A stretch of DNA of 64,000 nt from HK1 sp965221725 (lineage in GTDB: Bacteria > Pseudomonadota > Gammaproteobacteria > HK1), in the NCBI GenBank assembly GCA_965221725.1, contig OZ244909.1, positions 682,001 to 746,000 on the forward strand, in the 5' to 3' direction. Within the stretch, counting starts at the first letter, position 1. Every line of letters starts with the position of its first letter. Made by a program: the position numbers and the translations under genes. The notes under the pieces were generated by a model that worked only from the letters and a program-made list of their open reading frames with translations, was not told the DNA's origin and made no database searches. Positions 26,834-36,268 of the stretch are shown here, piece after piece.

Positions 26834-27907
26834 CTACAGGGCAGCGACGACCGCGTCCCCCATGTCCCGGGTGCCCACCACGGTCGTACCCGGCGACTCG
26901 ATATCCGGGGTTCTCAGCCTCCGGTCGAGCACGCTGGCGACCGCCCTCTCCACCCGATCCGCGAGATCCGCGGCGTCGAGCGAGTAGCGCAACATCATCG
27001 CGACGGAGAGAATCGTGGCCAGGGGGTTGGCCACGCCGCGCCCCACGATGTCCGGCGCCGCCCCGTGGATCGGTTCGTAGAGCCCCTTTCCCGCCGCATC
27101 CAGCGACGCCGACGGGAGCATCCCGATCGAGCCGGTCAGCATGGACGCGAGGTCCGAGAGGATGTCGCCGAACATGTTGCTGGTCACGATGACGTCGAAC
27201 TGCCCGGGGGCGCGAACGAGCTGCATCGCCGCGTTGTCCACGTACATGTGGCTCAGCTCGATGTCGTCATACTCCCGCCCGACCTTCGTCGCCACCTCGC
27301 GCCACAGCTCGCTCGCCTCGAGCACATTGGCCTTGTCGACGGAGCAGACGCGCCCGGACCGCCGCCTCGCCGCCTCGAACGCGGCCCGGCACACCCGCTC
27401 GATCTCGTCCTCGGCGTACACGAGGGTGTTGAAGCCCTCGCGGCGCCCGTCCTCGCGGACCCGGATTCCCCGCGGCCGGCCGAAGTAGATGCCGCCGGTC
27501 AGCTCCCGGACGATCAGCACGTCGAGCCCGCGAACCGCATCGGCCTTCAGAGTCGATGCATCCGCGAGCTGAGGGTAGGCGGTGGCCGGACGGAGATTCG
27601 CGAAGACGCCGAGTTCGGCGCGCAGGGCGAGCAGTCCGCGCTCCGGCCGAATCTCGCGGGCGAGCCCGTCCCACCTCGGCCCCCCCACCGCACCGAGCAG
27701 GATGGCATCACACGCGCGGGCCCGTTCCAGGGTCGGTTCGGGCAGCGGCACGCCGCACGCATCGACCGCCGCCCCCCCGATCGGCGCGCGCTCGATCTCG
27801 AACCCCGCACCGGCGTCGGCATCGAGCGCTTCGAGCACCTTCAGCGCCTCGTCGACGATTTCCGGTCCGATTCCATCACCGGGGAGCACGAGAATCTTTC
27901 TGCTCAT
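26834..27907 (-). CDS. leuB: 3-isopropylmalate dehydrogenase
   Basis: 357 residues from the ATG at 27907 with a GAGGA site 6 nt upstream; earlier in-frame starts lie in the divergent promoter region. ILVLPGDGIGPEIV, RELTGGIYFGRPR, DVIVTSNMFGDILSDLASML and EPIHGAAPDI are LeuB signatures. It oxidises and decarboxylates 3-isopropylmalate in leucine synthesis. It is the first gene of the long minus-strand biosynthetic run and is divergent from queG. Confidence 0.96.
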   Translation of the reverse strand: MSRKILVLPGDGIGPEIVDEALKVLEALDADAGAGFEIERAPIGGAAVDACGVPLPEPTLERARACDAILLGAVGGPRWDGLAREIRPERGLLALRAELGVFANLRPATAYPQLADASTLKADAVRGLDVLIVRELTGGIYFGRPRGIRVREDGRREGFNTLVYAEDEIERVCRAAFEAARRRSGRVCSVDKANVLEASELWREVATKVGREYDDIELSHMYVDNAAMQLVRAPGQFDVIVTSNMFGDILSDLASMLTGSIGMLPSASLDAAGKGLYEPIHGAAPDIVGRGVANPLATILSVAMMLRYSLDAADLADRVERAVASVLDRRLRTPDIESPGTTVVGTRDMGDAVVAAL

Positions 27908-28029
27908 GTCGCATCCTCGGAACGAGGCTGCGAGCGATACGATGCGCCGCAACTTCGAACGCGTTCGGGTGATTCGAACCTGTTTCGTCTGTTCGGGGCA
28001 AAGCCTCGTTAGAATAGCCAAATTCACGA

Positions 28030-29181
28030 GTGGGCGCATGCTTTCCACATCGCCGTGAGACCGATGCAGTGACCGGGACCGAGTCGCGCCACCGCCGGGA
28101 TGTGGACTACACCGCGCTCACCGCCTCGGTGCGACGACGCGCGATGGAACTCGGCTTCCAGCAGGTGGCGATCAGCGACGGCGAACTGAGCCGCGACGAG
28201 GCGGCGCTGCTCGCCTGGCTCGACGCCGGATACCACGGCGAGCTCGAGTACATGGCTCGCCACGGCGTGCGGCGCGCGCGACCCGCGGCGCTGGTGCCGG
28301 GCACCATTCGCATCGTCAGCGTGCGCATGGACTACCGGCGCGACGGCGCCGACCCGGAGACCGTCCTCGGAAATCCGAACCTCGGCTACGTCTCCCGGTA
28401 CGCGCTCGGCCGCGACTACCACAAGATGATCCGTCGCCGCCTCCAGCGCCTCGCCGAGCATATGGAATCCGAGGTCGGCGCCTTCGGCTACCGCGCCTTC
28501 GCCGACAGCGCGCCGGTCATGGAGAAGCCGCTCGCGCGCAACGCCGGGCTCGGGTGGCTCGGCAAGCACACCAACCTCATCAATCGGGCCGCGGGGTCAT
28601 GGTTCTTCCTCGGCGAGCTCTACACCGATCTTCCTCTCGATGTGGATCGCCCGGCGGCAGACCACTGCGGGGCGTGCCGCGCGTGCATCGACGCCTGCCC
28701 GACCGGCGCCATCGTCGCCCCGTACCGCCTCGACGCGCGCCGGTGCATCTCCTACCTCACCATCGAACTGCGCGGGTCGATCCCCGTCTCGCTGCGCCCG
28801 CTGGTCGGCAACCGCATCTTCGGGTGCGACGACTGCCAGCTCGTATGCCCCTGGAACCGCTTCGCTCGCACCAGCGCCGAGGTCGATTTCGATCCGCGCC
28901 ACGGGCTCGACGCCGCCTCCCTCGTCGAGCTGTTCGCGTGGTCGCGCGAGGACTACGAAGCAAGAACCGAGGGCATGGCGCTGCGGCGGATCGGATACGA
29001 GCGATGGCTGCGCAACATCGCGGTGGCGCTCGGCAATGCGCCGGCTTCGCGCGCAGTGACCAAGGCACTCACCGGCCGCCGCGACCACCCGTCGGCGCTC
29101 GTGCGCGAGCATGTCGCCTGGGCCCTGGCCCGCCATCGCGGGAGTCGTCGGCATTCCGATGCGCGGGCGAAATCCGGATAA
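28030..29181 (+). CDS. queG: Epoxyqueuosine reductase QueG
   Basis: 383 residues if the GTG at 28030 is used; a GTG at 28069 would remove 13 residues of unconserved sequence and may be correct. Two 4Fe-4S motifs are clear: CGACRACIDACPTGAI and CDDCQLVCPWN. The cobalamin-binding core has GWLGKHTNLI and ELYTDLPLDVD. It performs the last step of queuosine synthesis in tRNA. It is divergent from leuB. The C-terminal HEAT-like tail (HPSALVREHVAWALARH) is usual. Confidence 0.94.
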   Translation: MGACFPHRRETDAVTGTESRHRRDVDYTALTASVRRRAMELGFQQVAISDGELSRDEAALLAWLDAGYHGELEYMARHGVRRARPAALVPGTIRIVSVRMDYRRDGADPETVLGNPNLGYVSRYALGRDYHKMIRRRLQRLAEHMESEVGAFGYRAFADSAPVMEKPLARNAGLGWLGKHTNLINRAAGSWFFLGELYTDLPLDVDRPAADHCGACRACIDACPTGAIVAPYRLDARRCISYLTIELRGSIPVSLRPLVGNRIFGCDDCQLVCPWNRFARTSAEVDFDPRHGLDAASLVELFAWSREDYEARTEGMALRRIGYERWLRNIAVALGNAPASRAVTKALTGRRDHPSALVREHVAWALARHRGSRRHSDARAKSG

Positions 29182-29239
29182 TCGGGCCCCGAGCCGCCGG
29201 GCGCGACGGCCCGGTGCATCCCGCCGAGGAGGAGCGTTC

Positions 29240-30061
29240 ATGGACGATATCAAGACAGTGATCGAATCCGCGTTCGAGCGGCGTGGCGAAATCTCCCCCG
29301 GGCACGCCGAGCCCGCGGTGAAGGAAGCGGTGACGGAGGCGATCACCCTGCTCGACTCCGGGCGGGCGAGGGTCGCCGAGCCCCGGGAGGGCGGGTGGGT
29401 CGTCAACGAGTGGCTGAAGAAGGCAGTGCTCCTTTCGTTCCGCATCGACGACAGCCGGGTTCTCGAGGGCGGATTCACCCGCTACTTCGACAAGGTCCCG
29501 ACCAAGTACGAAACGATGGGCGACGCGGAGTTTCGCGAGCGCGGCGTGCGCGTGGTGCCGCCCGCGGTGGTACGGCGCGGGGCCTGGTGCGCACCCGGAG
29601 TGGTGCTGATGCCGAGCTACGTGAACCTCGGGGCCTACGTCGACAGCGGCACCATGGTGGACACGTGGGCCACGGTCGGGAGCTGTGCGCAGATCGGGAA
29701 GAACGTCCACCTGTCGGGAGGTGTCGGCATCGGTGGCGTCCTGGAACCGCTGCAGGCGAGCCCGACGATCATCGAGGACGACTGCTTCATCGGAGCGCGC
29801 TCCGAAATCGTCGAGGGCGTGGTGGTCGAACGGGGCTCGGTGATATCGATGGGGGTCTACATCGGCCAGAGCACGCGCATCTACGACCGGGAATCGGGGG
29901 AGGTGTCATTCGGAAGAGTCCCCACCGGATCGGTCGTGGTCTCCGGCAACCTGCCCTCCGACGATGGGAGGTACAGCCTGTACTGCGCGGTGATCGTCAA
30001 GCGTGTCGACGAACGCACGCGATCGAAGGTCGGCATCAACGAGCTGTTGCGGACGATCTGA
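29240..30061 (+). CDS. dapD: Tetrahydrodipicolinate N-succinyltransferase
   Basis: 273 residues from the ATG at 29240 with a GAGGAGGAG ribosome site; the longer upstream frame overlaps queG and is not credible. The left-handed beta-helix core shows hexapeptide repeats (GTMVDTWATVGSCAQIG, HLSGGVGIGGVLEPL, IEDDCFIGARSEIVEG). It succinylates tetrahydrodipicolinate in the lysine/diaminopimelate pathway. It starts 58 nt after queG on the same strand. Confidence 0.96.
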   Translation: MDDIKTVIESAFERRGEISPGHAEPAVKEAVTEAITLLDSGRARVAEPREGGWVVNEWLKKAVLLSFRIDDSRVLEGGFTRYFDKVPTKYETMGDAEFRERGVRVVPPAVVRRGAWCAPGVVLMPSYVNLGAYVDSGTMVDTWATVGSCAQIGKNVHLSGGVGIGGVLEPLQASPTIIEDDCFIGARSEIVEGVVVERGSVISMGVYIGQSTRIYDRESGEVSFGRVPTGSVVVSGNLPSDDGRYSLYCAVIVKRVDERTRSKVGINELLRTI

Positions 30062-30083
30062 GTTGGGGCGGCACCGTGAGCGT

Positions 30084-30108
30084 AAAGGCCCGGGCTCCGC
30101 GGGCCTTT
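30084..30108 (+). terminator. Rho-independent terminator-like hairpin after dapD
   Basis: AAAGGCCCG pairs exactly with CGGGCCTTT across a 7-nt loop, 22 bases after the dapD stop. There is no long T-run, but the TTT of the 3' arm is followed by CC. It probably ends the queG-dapD transcript. Confidence 0.7.
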
Positions 30109-30197
30109 CCAGAACTGATTGATCCGCCCGAAGGGTAACGCGGCTCGCCAGCACCCCGTGGAGTCACAGGGATGACCCGCGGCCCCGCGCCGTCAGG

Positions 30198-30521
30198 TCA
30201 CACCATGTCCCTGAGACCTTTCAACGGCAGAATCTTGACCACGGTATGCGCCGGCTTCGCGGCGAACATCATCTCCTTACCGGTAAAAGGGTTGACCCCC
30301 TGGCGGGCCTCCCGCGCCGGCTTGCGCACCGTCGTGACCTTCATCAGGCCCGGAAGCGTGAATGTGCCCGGTCCCCGCTTGCCGATATGACCCTGTATCT
30401 GTGCGCCCAACGAATCCATGACTTCCATGACCTGCCTTTTCGTGAGGCCGGTATCTTCCGCAATCGCGGCCAGCAATTTGGCCTTTGTCATTGGCTGTTT
30501 GACCGCTGCCGCCTTCGCCAT
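30198..30521 (-). CDS. HU-family DNA-binding protein
   Basis: 107 residues from the ATG at 30521 (MAKAAAVKQPMTKAKLLAAI); the longer frame starts in unlikely sequence. The bacterial histone-like fold is visible: helical N-terminus (AAIAEDTGLTKRQVMEVMDSL), beta arm GPGTFTLPGLMKVTTVRKPA and RQGVNPFTGKEMMFAAKPA. A Lys/Ala-rich N-terminal extension of about 10 residues precedes the core. It should bend or compact DNA. It is a single gene lying convergent to dapD. Confidence 0.9.
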   Translation of the reverse strand: MAKAAAVKQPMTKAKLLAAIAEDTGLTKRQVMEVMDSLGAQIQGHIGKRGPGTFTLPGLMKVTTVRKPAREARQGVNPFTGKEMMFAAKPAHTVVKILPLKGLRDMV

Positions 30522-30726
30522 TTGTACGCTCCCCCCTGGGTTGAATCCGAAAGTACCGATGCAAACCGCGTGTTCACACCTCGAAACCGCTCCCCCCACT
30601 TGCGGCAGCTCTGCGCCGCCGACTCGCCGGAGAGTCGACTCAATCATCGCGTCGTTCCAAACGAAAGACCTGAGGAGCCTCCATCGCCCTCGGCACGGTA
30701 ATCATAGCTACGGCGTCACCCGATTA

Positions 30727-32466
30727 CTACTTTCTTCCCGCCCGCCGTCGGGCAGGTTGTGACCCGTTCCTCTCCTGCGCTGTTCCGGCCGCGAGCCGAC
30801 GCCCCCGGGCGCCTCGGCACGAGAGGCGCCGGTACTCGGCGACGAGGCCCTCGGTCGATGCGTCATGCGGCCGGGCATCATCCGGATTCGCGAGCTCTTG
30901 CGCGATCGAAGTCGCGAGTTCCTTGCCCAGCTCGACCCCCCACTGGTCGAATGAATTCACCCGCCAGATCGCACCCTGAACGAACACCTTGTGCTCGTAG
31001 AGCGCGACGAGGGCGCCGAGCGTGAAGGGGTCGAGGCGCTCGAACATCAGAGTATTGGTCGGGCGATTGCCGTCGAACATCCTGTGGAGTGCGAGCGACT
31101 CTGCCGGTCGCGACGACCCGCCGCCCGCCCAGAGGTCGGCGCGGAGGTCAGCCCGGGCCTCGGCCTCGGATCGGCCGAGCATCAGCGCCTCGGTCTGCGC
31201 CAGACAGTTCGCGACGAGGAGCCGATGCTGGTCCTCAAGGGGATGGTCGCAGCGCGCAGCGACGATGAAGTCCGCCGGCACGAGCCGCGTCCCCTGGTGC
31301 AGCAACTGGAAAAACGCGTGCTGCCCGCCGGTGCCCGGCTCACCCCACACGACGGGTCCGGTCGCGTAGTCGACGGTTGTCGATGCGAGCGTGACCCGCT
31401 TTCCGTTGCTCTCCATGTCGAGCTGCTGCAAGTGGGCCGCGAACCGGTCGAGCCGCTGGTCGTACGCGAGCACCGCGTGGGTCTCGGCCCCGAAGAAGTT
31501 GACGTACCACACCCCGAGCAGGGCGAGGGTCACCGGCAAATTTCGCTCGATCGGCGCCGCGAGAAAGTGCCGGTCCATCGCATGGGCGCCGGCCAGCAGT
31601 GCCCGGAACCTGGCCATTCCCACCGCGACGGCGATCGGCAGCCCGATCGCGGACCACAGCGAGTAGCGGCCGCCGACCCAGTCCTCGAACTCGAACATGT
31701 GCTCGGGGGCAATCCCGAACCCGGCGACCGCCGCGCGGTTGGTGGACGCGGCCACGAAATGCCGGGCCACGGCCGCCTCGTCACCGGCGGCGTCGAGCAG
31801 CCAGCGCCGCGCGGCATGGGCATTGGTCATCGTCTCGACCGTGGTGAAGGTCTTGGAGGCCACCACGAACAGCGTGCGGGCCGGGTCGAGCCCGCGCAGC
31901 GTCGAGGTCAGATGCGCGCCGTCGACATTGGAGACGAAGTGGACCCGCGGCCCGTCGGCATGCGGCGCGAGCGCCTGACACACCATCCGCGGCCCCAGGT
32001 CCGACCCGCCGATACCGATGTTGACCACATCGGCAATCCGCTTCCCGCCATGACCGCGCCAGCCTCCCGAGCGCACCGCCTCCGAGAAGCGCTCCATCGC
32101 TTCGAGCGTGCGCTCGACACCGGCACGCAACGCATCCTCGACCTCGCATACGGGCGAGTCGCGCGAATCGCGCAGCAACGGGTGCAGCACCGCCCGATCC
32201 TCGGTCTCGTTGATGCGGGCGCCGGAGACCATCGCGCGGGCCCGCTCCATCACCCCCGACTCGCGGGCGAGGGCGCGCAGGAGATCCATCGTCTCCCCGG
32301 TCACCCGATTCTTCGAGTAGTCGAGCAGAATGCCGCACGCCCGCAGGGACAGGCGTTCGAACCGGTCCGCATCGCTCGCAAAGAGGTCGCGCAGGTGTTC
32401 GCGCGCCACGCGCGGGAAGTGCGCCTGGAGCGCCCGCCACGCCGCGGTGTCGGTGAGACTGGTCAT
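30727..32466 (-). CDS. pgi: Glucose-6-phosphate isomerase
   Basis: 579 residues from the ATG at 32466 (GGAG about 10 nt upstream); a GTG at 32484 is in frame. NIGIGGSDLGP, VASKTFTTVETMTNA, VVWGEPGTGGQHAFFQLLHQG and the C-terminal GAIWRVNSFDQWGVELGK are family signatures. It interconverts glucose-6-phosphate and fructose-6-phosphate. A basic tail of about 30 residues (after VAEYRRLS) extends beyond the usual end. Confidence 0.95.
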   Translation of the reverse strand: MTSLTDTAAWRALQAHFPRVAREHLRDLFASDADRFERLSLRACGILLDYSKNRVTGETMDLLRALARESGVMERARAMVSGARINETEDRAVLHPLLRDSRDSPVCEVEDALRAGVERTLEAMERFSEAVRSGGWRGHGGKRIADVVNIGIGGSDLGPRMVCQALAPHADGPRVHFVSNVDGAHLTSTLRGLDPARTLFVVASKTFTTVETMTNAHAARRWLLDAAGDEAAVARHFVAASTNRAAVAGFGIAPEHMFEFEDWVGGRYSLWSAIGLPIAVAVGMARFRALLAGAHAMDRHFLAAPIERNLPVTLALLGVWYVNFFGAETHAVLAYDQRLDRFAAHLQQLDMESNGKRVTLASTTVDYATGPVVWGEPGTGGQHAFFQLLHQGTRLVPADFIVAARCDHPLEDQHRLLVANCLAQTEALMLGRSEAEARADLRADLWAGGGSSRPAESLALHRMFDGNRPTNTLMFERLDPFTLGALVALYEHKVFVQGAIWRVNSFDQWGVELGKELATSIAQELANPDDARPHDASTEGLVAEYRRLSCRGARGRRLAAGTAQERNGSQPARRRAGRK

Positions 32467-32504
32467 CGATCGCACGCTCCGCACCCGGTCAGCGCCGGGC
32501 CATC

Positions 32505-32585
32505 GGGGCCGTCGGAGCCATCCGGGTCATCCGGGCCATCCGGGCCATCCGGGCCATCCGGGCCATCCGGGCCATCCGGGCCATC
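32505..32585. repeat. 9-bp minisatellite upstream of pgi
   Basis: The 9-bp unit CCGGGCCAT repeats about seven times, with two degenerate units at the left. It lies 40-120 bp upstream of the pgi start. The unit is similar in length and composition to the minisatellite between guaA and guaB. Confidence 0.9.
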
Positions 32586-32926
32586 GAATGATACCCCCGG
32601 CAAGCAACACTCCCTGCCGAATTCCCCCCGAATCCCCCGCGGACGGCATTTCCCCCAAGCCGACATGCGCGGTCGAACTCTCCCGACGGGACGTTCCGGA
32701 GACCGGGACCCCATCGAAATCGCAACCCGGAACGAATCTCCGGGAATGCGGACAAGCATTGCCGCCTTCTGACTGACTGACTGACCGGCCGGTTGGCCGG
32801 TTGGCCTGTCGGTTTCGTTCGCTGGGCGGGATGCGCGTACCAGATGCACATACCATGGGAGACTCGTCCGACCAGACCGGAAATTTCCGGGCAAGGCACA
32901 CATTGACGGCAAACGGAGACTGTGGC
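32586..32926. other. pgi-glpK divergent spacer with simple repeats
   Basis: No gene is visible. It contains a CTGA tetranucleotide run (about 32768-32785) followed directly by CCGGTTGG octamers (about 32786-32806). The glpK ribosome site AACGGAGAC lies at its right end. Both pgi and glpK must have their promoters in 32467-32926. Confidence 0.7.
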
Positions 32927-34414
32927 ATGTCCGACACCCCCCTGCTCCTCGCCATCGACCAGGGCACCACCAGTTCGCGAGCGATGGTGTTCGACCCCGG
33001 CGGGTCGGTCCGTGCCGTCGCGCAGCGCGAGTTCACCCAGCACTTCCCCGCCGGCGGGTGGGTCGAGCACGACCCGGAAGAGCTCTGGTCGGCAACCCTG
33101 GCCGTGACGCGCGAGGCACTGGCCGCAGCGGGAGGCGCGGTGGCCGCGATCGGCATCACGAATCAGCGCGAGACCACGGTGGTCTGGGATCGCGCGAGCG
33201 GCGCCCCCATCCACCGCGCCATCGTCTGGCAGGACCGTCGCACCGCGGCACAATGCCGGGCGCTGCGGGATGCCGGGCACGAGTCCGTGGTCAGCGAAAA
33301 GACCGGCTTGCTGCTCGACCCGTACTTCTCCGCCACCAAGCTCGCCTGGATTCTCGATCACGTCGACGGCGCGCGCGACCGCGCAGCGGCGGGCGAGCTC
33401 GCATTCGGAACCATCGACACCTTCCTGATCTGGCGCCTGACCGGCGGGCGCGTACACGCCACGGACGCCACCAACGCATCGCGCACCCTGCTGTTCGACA
33501 TCCATGCCCAGCGGTGGGACGACACCCTTCTGAGACTGTTCGACGTTCCCCGCGGCGTGCTGCCGGAAGTGCGCGACAGCGCCGCCGACTTCGGCACCGC
33601 GTTGCCGGAAGTGCTCGGGCAGGCCATCCCCATCGCGGGGGTCGCCGGTGACCAGCAGGCGGCGACGGCCGGGCAGGCGTGCTTCGAGCCGGGAATGATG
33701 AAAAGCACTTACGGCACGGGATGTTTCGCGGTGATGAACACCGGGGCGGAGGCGGTCCGATCACGCAACCGGCTGCTGACCACCGTGGCCTGGCGCCTGG
33801 AAGGCAAGCCGACCTACGCCCTGGAGGGCTCGATCTTCGTGGCGGGCGCCGCCGTGCAGTGGCTCCGCGACGGGCTGCGGATCATCAAGGATGCGCCGCA
33901 GACGGAGGCGCTGGCGGCCGGCCTCCCCGGCTCCGGCGGGGTCTACCTCGTTCCCGCGTTCACCGGCCTCGGGGCGCCGCACTGGGCTCCGGATGCCCGC
34001 GGCGCCCTCTTCGGCCTCACCCGGGACACCGGACCCGCGCACCTTGCCCGCGCCGCCCTGGAGTCCGTCTGCTTCCAGACCCGAGACCTCATCGCCGCGA
34101 TGGAGGCCGACCGCGGGGCGCCGATCGATCGCCTGCGGGTCGACGGCGGCATGGTCGGGAACGCCTGGTTGCTCCAGACCCTCGCGGACATCGTCGGCGT
34201 CACCGTCGAGCGGCCACGCAACGCCGAGACCACCGCCCTGGGCGCGGCGTACCTGGCCGGGCTCCAGACCGGCGTATTCCGCTCCGTGGACGATGTCGGC
34301 GCCCGCTGGTCGCGCGACGCGGAATTCACGCCCCGGATGCCGGACCGGGAGCGCGACCGGTTGATGCGCGGCTGGGAGAGCGCAGTGGCACGCACTCTGG
34401 AGCACCGCGGCTAA
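32927..34414 (+). CDS. glpK: Glycerol kinase
   Basis: 495 residues from the ATG at 32927 with GGAG upstream. FGGY kinase motifs are present: LLLAIDQGTTSSRAMVF, GGWVEHDPEELW, TNQRETTVVWDR, MMKSTYGTGCFAVMNTG and the C-terminal LRVDGGMVGNAWLLQTLAD. It phosphorylates glycerol to glycerol-3-phosphate. No glpF or glpD is adjacent. A family C repeat begins a few bases after its stop. Confidence 0.96.
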   Translation: MSDTPLLLAIDQGTTSSRAMVFDPGGSVRAVAQREFTQHFPAGGWVEHDPEELWSATLAVTREALAAAGGAVAAIGITNQRETTVVWDRASGAPIHRAIVWQDRRTAAQCRALRDAGHESVVSEKTGLLLDPYFSATKLAWILDHVDGARDRAAAGELAFGTIDTFLIWRLTGGRVHATDATNASRTLLFDIHAQRWDDTLLRLFDVPRGVLPEVRDSAADFGTALPEVLGQAIPIAGVAGDQQAATAGQACFEPGMMKSTYGTGCFAVMNTGAEAVRSRNRLLTTVAWRLEGKPTYALEGSIFVAGAAVQWLRDGLRIIKDAPQTEALAAGLPGSGGVYLVPAFTGLGAPHWAPDARGALFGLTRDTGPAHLARAALESVCFQTRDLIAAMEADRGAPIDRLRVDGGMVGNAWLLQTLADIVGVTVERPRNAETTALGAAYLAGLQTGVFRSVDDVGARWSRDAEFTPRMPDRERDRLMRGWESAVARTLEHRG

Positions 34415-34415
34415 C

Positions 34416-34580
34416 CCGGAAATGTCACCCCTTCCCGGCTGCGGGCACGGATCCGACTGCTTTCGCCGCGCTGAATGCGACATGGGGGCGGCCTGGGTGC
34501 TCGACGTACCTACGGGTACGCCTGCGCGCCCTGACTCGCGTCCGCCTTGCGAAACCAGCCATCTCCGCGGCCTCGCAGTT
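34416..34580. repeat. Dispersed repeat family C, copy 1 (after glpK)
   Basis: It starts CCCGGAAATGTCACCCC, then TGCTTTCGCCGCGCTGAATG, and ends near CCAGCCATCTCCGCGGCCTC. The same order of blocks is found at 49153-49290. This copy has about 55 extra bases between the middle block and the CCATCTCCGCG block. It fills the glpK-aminotransferase spacer. Confidence 0.75.
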
Positions 34581-35870
34581 TCAGAGCCGGGTGCGCAGCC
34601 GTTCCAGGCCCGCCTCGATGGTCTCGATGGAGCGGCAGAACGCGAACCGCAGGTAGCGATCACCCTCGTTGCCGGTCGCGTAGAAGTTGTCGCCCGGCAC
34701 CGTCGCCACCCCGACCTCCCGGATGAGATGCATCGCGGCGTTGAACGGCGACATCGATGCGAGCGCCGGCACGCCGCGGTAGTCCGCAAAGAGGTAGTAG
34801 GCGCCCTCGGGCGGACTCGCGGCGAAGCCCACCTCGCGCAGCCCGCCGAGCAGCAGGTCCCGCTTCCTGCGGTAGCTCTCCGCGATGCCGTCGAAGAAGG
34901 CCCGATCCTGGCGCAGCAGCGACACCGCCCCCTTCTGGAGCGGCGTGGGAGCCTGCACCACGAGGTTGTCATGCACCGCCCGCAGCCGCCGGGTACGTTC
35001 CGGGGGGGTGATCACCCAGCCGATGCGCCACCCCGTCGAACGCCCGGTCTTCGAGATCGAGTTCACCACCAGGGTGCGTTCGGCCATACCGTCGAAGCCG
35101 GCGAGACAGGCGTGGCGGTGCCCGTCGAAGGTGATGTGCTCGTAGATCTCGTCGGTGATCGCGAAGAGGTCGTGCGTCCGGCACACCTCGGCGATGAACG
35201 ACAGCTCGTCGTCGTCCAGCACCTTGCCGGTCGGGTTGTGCGGCGTATTCACGACCAGCGCCCTGACCGACGGGTCGGCGGCGACGCGGCGTACCTCGTC
35301 GCGGTCGAGCCGCCAGGTGCCCGCGCCCCGATCCTCGCGCAGGGTGACGAACTTCGGCACGAGCCCGAAGATGGCGGCCTGCGACGGGTAGAGCTCGTGG
35401 TAGGGCTGCATCACCACGACCCCGTCGCCCGGTTCGAGCAGAGACCGAAACGCCACCGCCATGCCTTCACTCGCGCCGAGCACCACGGTGATCTGCTCGT
35501 CGGGGTCCGGGCGACAGCCGTAGAACGCCTGCGTGTAATCCGCGATCGCGTGCCTCAGCTCCGGGATCCCGAACGGGAACGAATACTGGTTGAACTGATC
35601 GCGCGGGTTCTGCACCCCCGCCAGAAGCGTCTTCAACGGGAGATCGAGCGAGTTGTCGCCCGCCCCGCCATGCGCTTTCAGAATCTCGCGCAACGTCAGC
35701 GATTCGAGCCGGAGGACACCGTCTTCGGTCCCTCCGAGCATCGCCGAGATTCCGCCCCACACCATGTCGTACACCGGCGCCTCGTCGGTGAACCCCTGAG
35801 AGAAGTTCACGGCCCCGTGCTCGATCGCGAGCCGGGTCATCAGGCGTATGACGGTTTCCTTCACTTCCAC
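34581..35870 (-). CDS. Class I/II PLP aminotransferase (methionine/aromatic aminotransferase-like)
   Basis: 429 residues. Fold type I aminotransferase: NFSQGFTDEAP, FPFGIPELRHAIADY, LGASEGMAVAF, VNTPHNPTGKV, ITDEIYEHITFDG, and PLP lysine in NSISKTGRSTGWRIGW. The overall pattern fits the kynurenine/methionine aminotransferase group. The exact substrate cannot be read from sequence. It is convergent with glpK. Confidence 0.88.
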   Translation of the reverse strand: MEVKETVIRLMTRLAIEHGAVNFSQGFTDEAPVYDMVWGGISAMLGGTEDGVLRLESLTLREILKAHGGAGDNSLDLPLKTLLAGVQNPRDQFNQYSFPFGIPELRHAIADYTQAFYGCRPDPDEQITVVLGASEGMAVAFRSLLEPGDGVVVMQPYHELYPSQAAIFGLVPKFVTLREDRGAGTWRLDRDEVRRVAADPSVRALVVNTPHNPTGKVLDDDELSFIAEVCRTHDLFAITDEIYEHITFDGHRHACLAGFDGMAERTLVVNSISKTGRSTGWRIGWVITPPERTRRLRAVHDNLVVQAPTPLQKGAVSLLRQDRAFFDGIAESYRRKRDLLLGGLREVGFAASPPEGAYYLFADYRGVPALASMSPFNAAMHLIREVGVATVPGDNFYATGNEGDRYLRFAFCRSIETIEAGLERLRTRL

Positions 35871-36108
35871 GGACGGTCTTCCTCGCCGGGGTGGTGGTGC
35901 GAAAAATTCACCGATTCACGGCGGCGGTCGCGGCTCGGCCCGGCATGTCATCGACCAGGCGTCCTTCGGGCAAACGGCGCTGCACAGACCATGCGAGGAA
36001 GGCTTTCCAGTCGCCAGGAAGGTCTCGGAAATACAGGTGACGGCGTCCAGGCATTTTGTGAGACGGACTGGAGTATGACGCTTCAAATCGTTGTTTTTAA
36101 TTTATTAT
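35871..36108. other. Spacer between the aminotransferase and tRNA-Ser, no gene seen
   Basis: About 240 bp without a credible gene. The right end (36080-36108) is strongly AT-rich (TTTTTAATTTATTATT on the plus strand). It lies directly downstream of the minus-strand tRNA and may serve transcription termination or processing. Confidence 0.5.
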
Positions 36109-36199
36109 TGGCGGAGAGGGAGGGATTCGAACCCTCGATGGGCTTTCAACCCATACTCCCTTAGCAGGGGAGCGCCTTCAGCCGCTCGGCCACCTCTCC
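36109..36199 (-). tRNA. tRNA-Ser (anticodon GCU)
   Basis: The minus strand reads GGAGAGGTGGCCGAGCGG at the 5' end. The acceptor pairs GGAGAGG with CCTCTCC. The anticodon arm is CTCCC-CTGCTAA-GGGAG with anticodon GCT. There is a long variable arm (TATGGGTTGAAAGCCCAT) and a T-arm with GGGTTCGAATCCC. Discriminator G is followed by encoded CCA. A long variable arm is expected for serine tRNA. It lies downstream of csrA, a common gammaproteobacterial arrangement. Confidence 0.97.
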
Positions 36200-36268
36200 G
36201 GGGAGGTCACAGCATACAGAATTGGGGGATCACCCGCAAAACGCCAAACCGAATTTCGGTCCTCGCCT

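Noticed and set aside
28001..28029. Promoter with -10 TAGAAT before queG
   Set aside because: No convincing -35 box at 16-18 bp spacing, so it is not listed as a promoter.
32505..32585. CRISPR-like array
   Set aside because: The unit is 9 bp without spacers. No CRISPR array of any length was seen in the window, and no cas genes.
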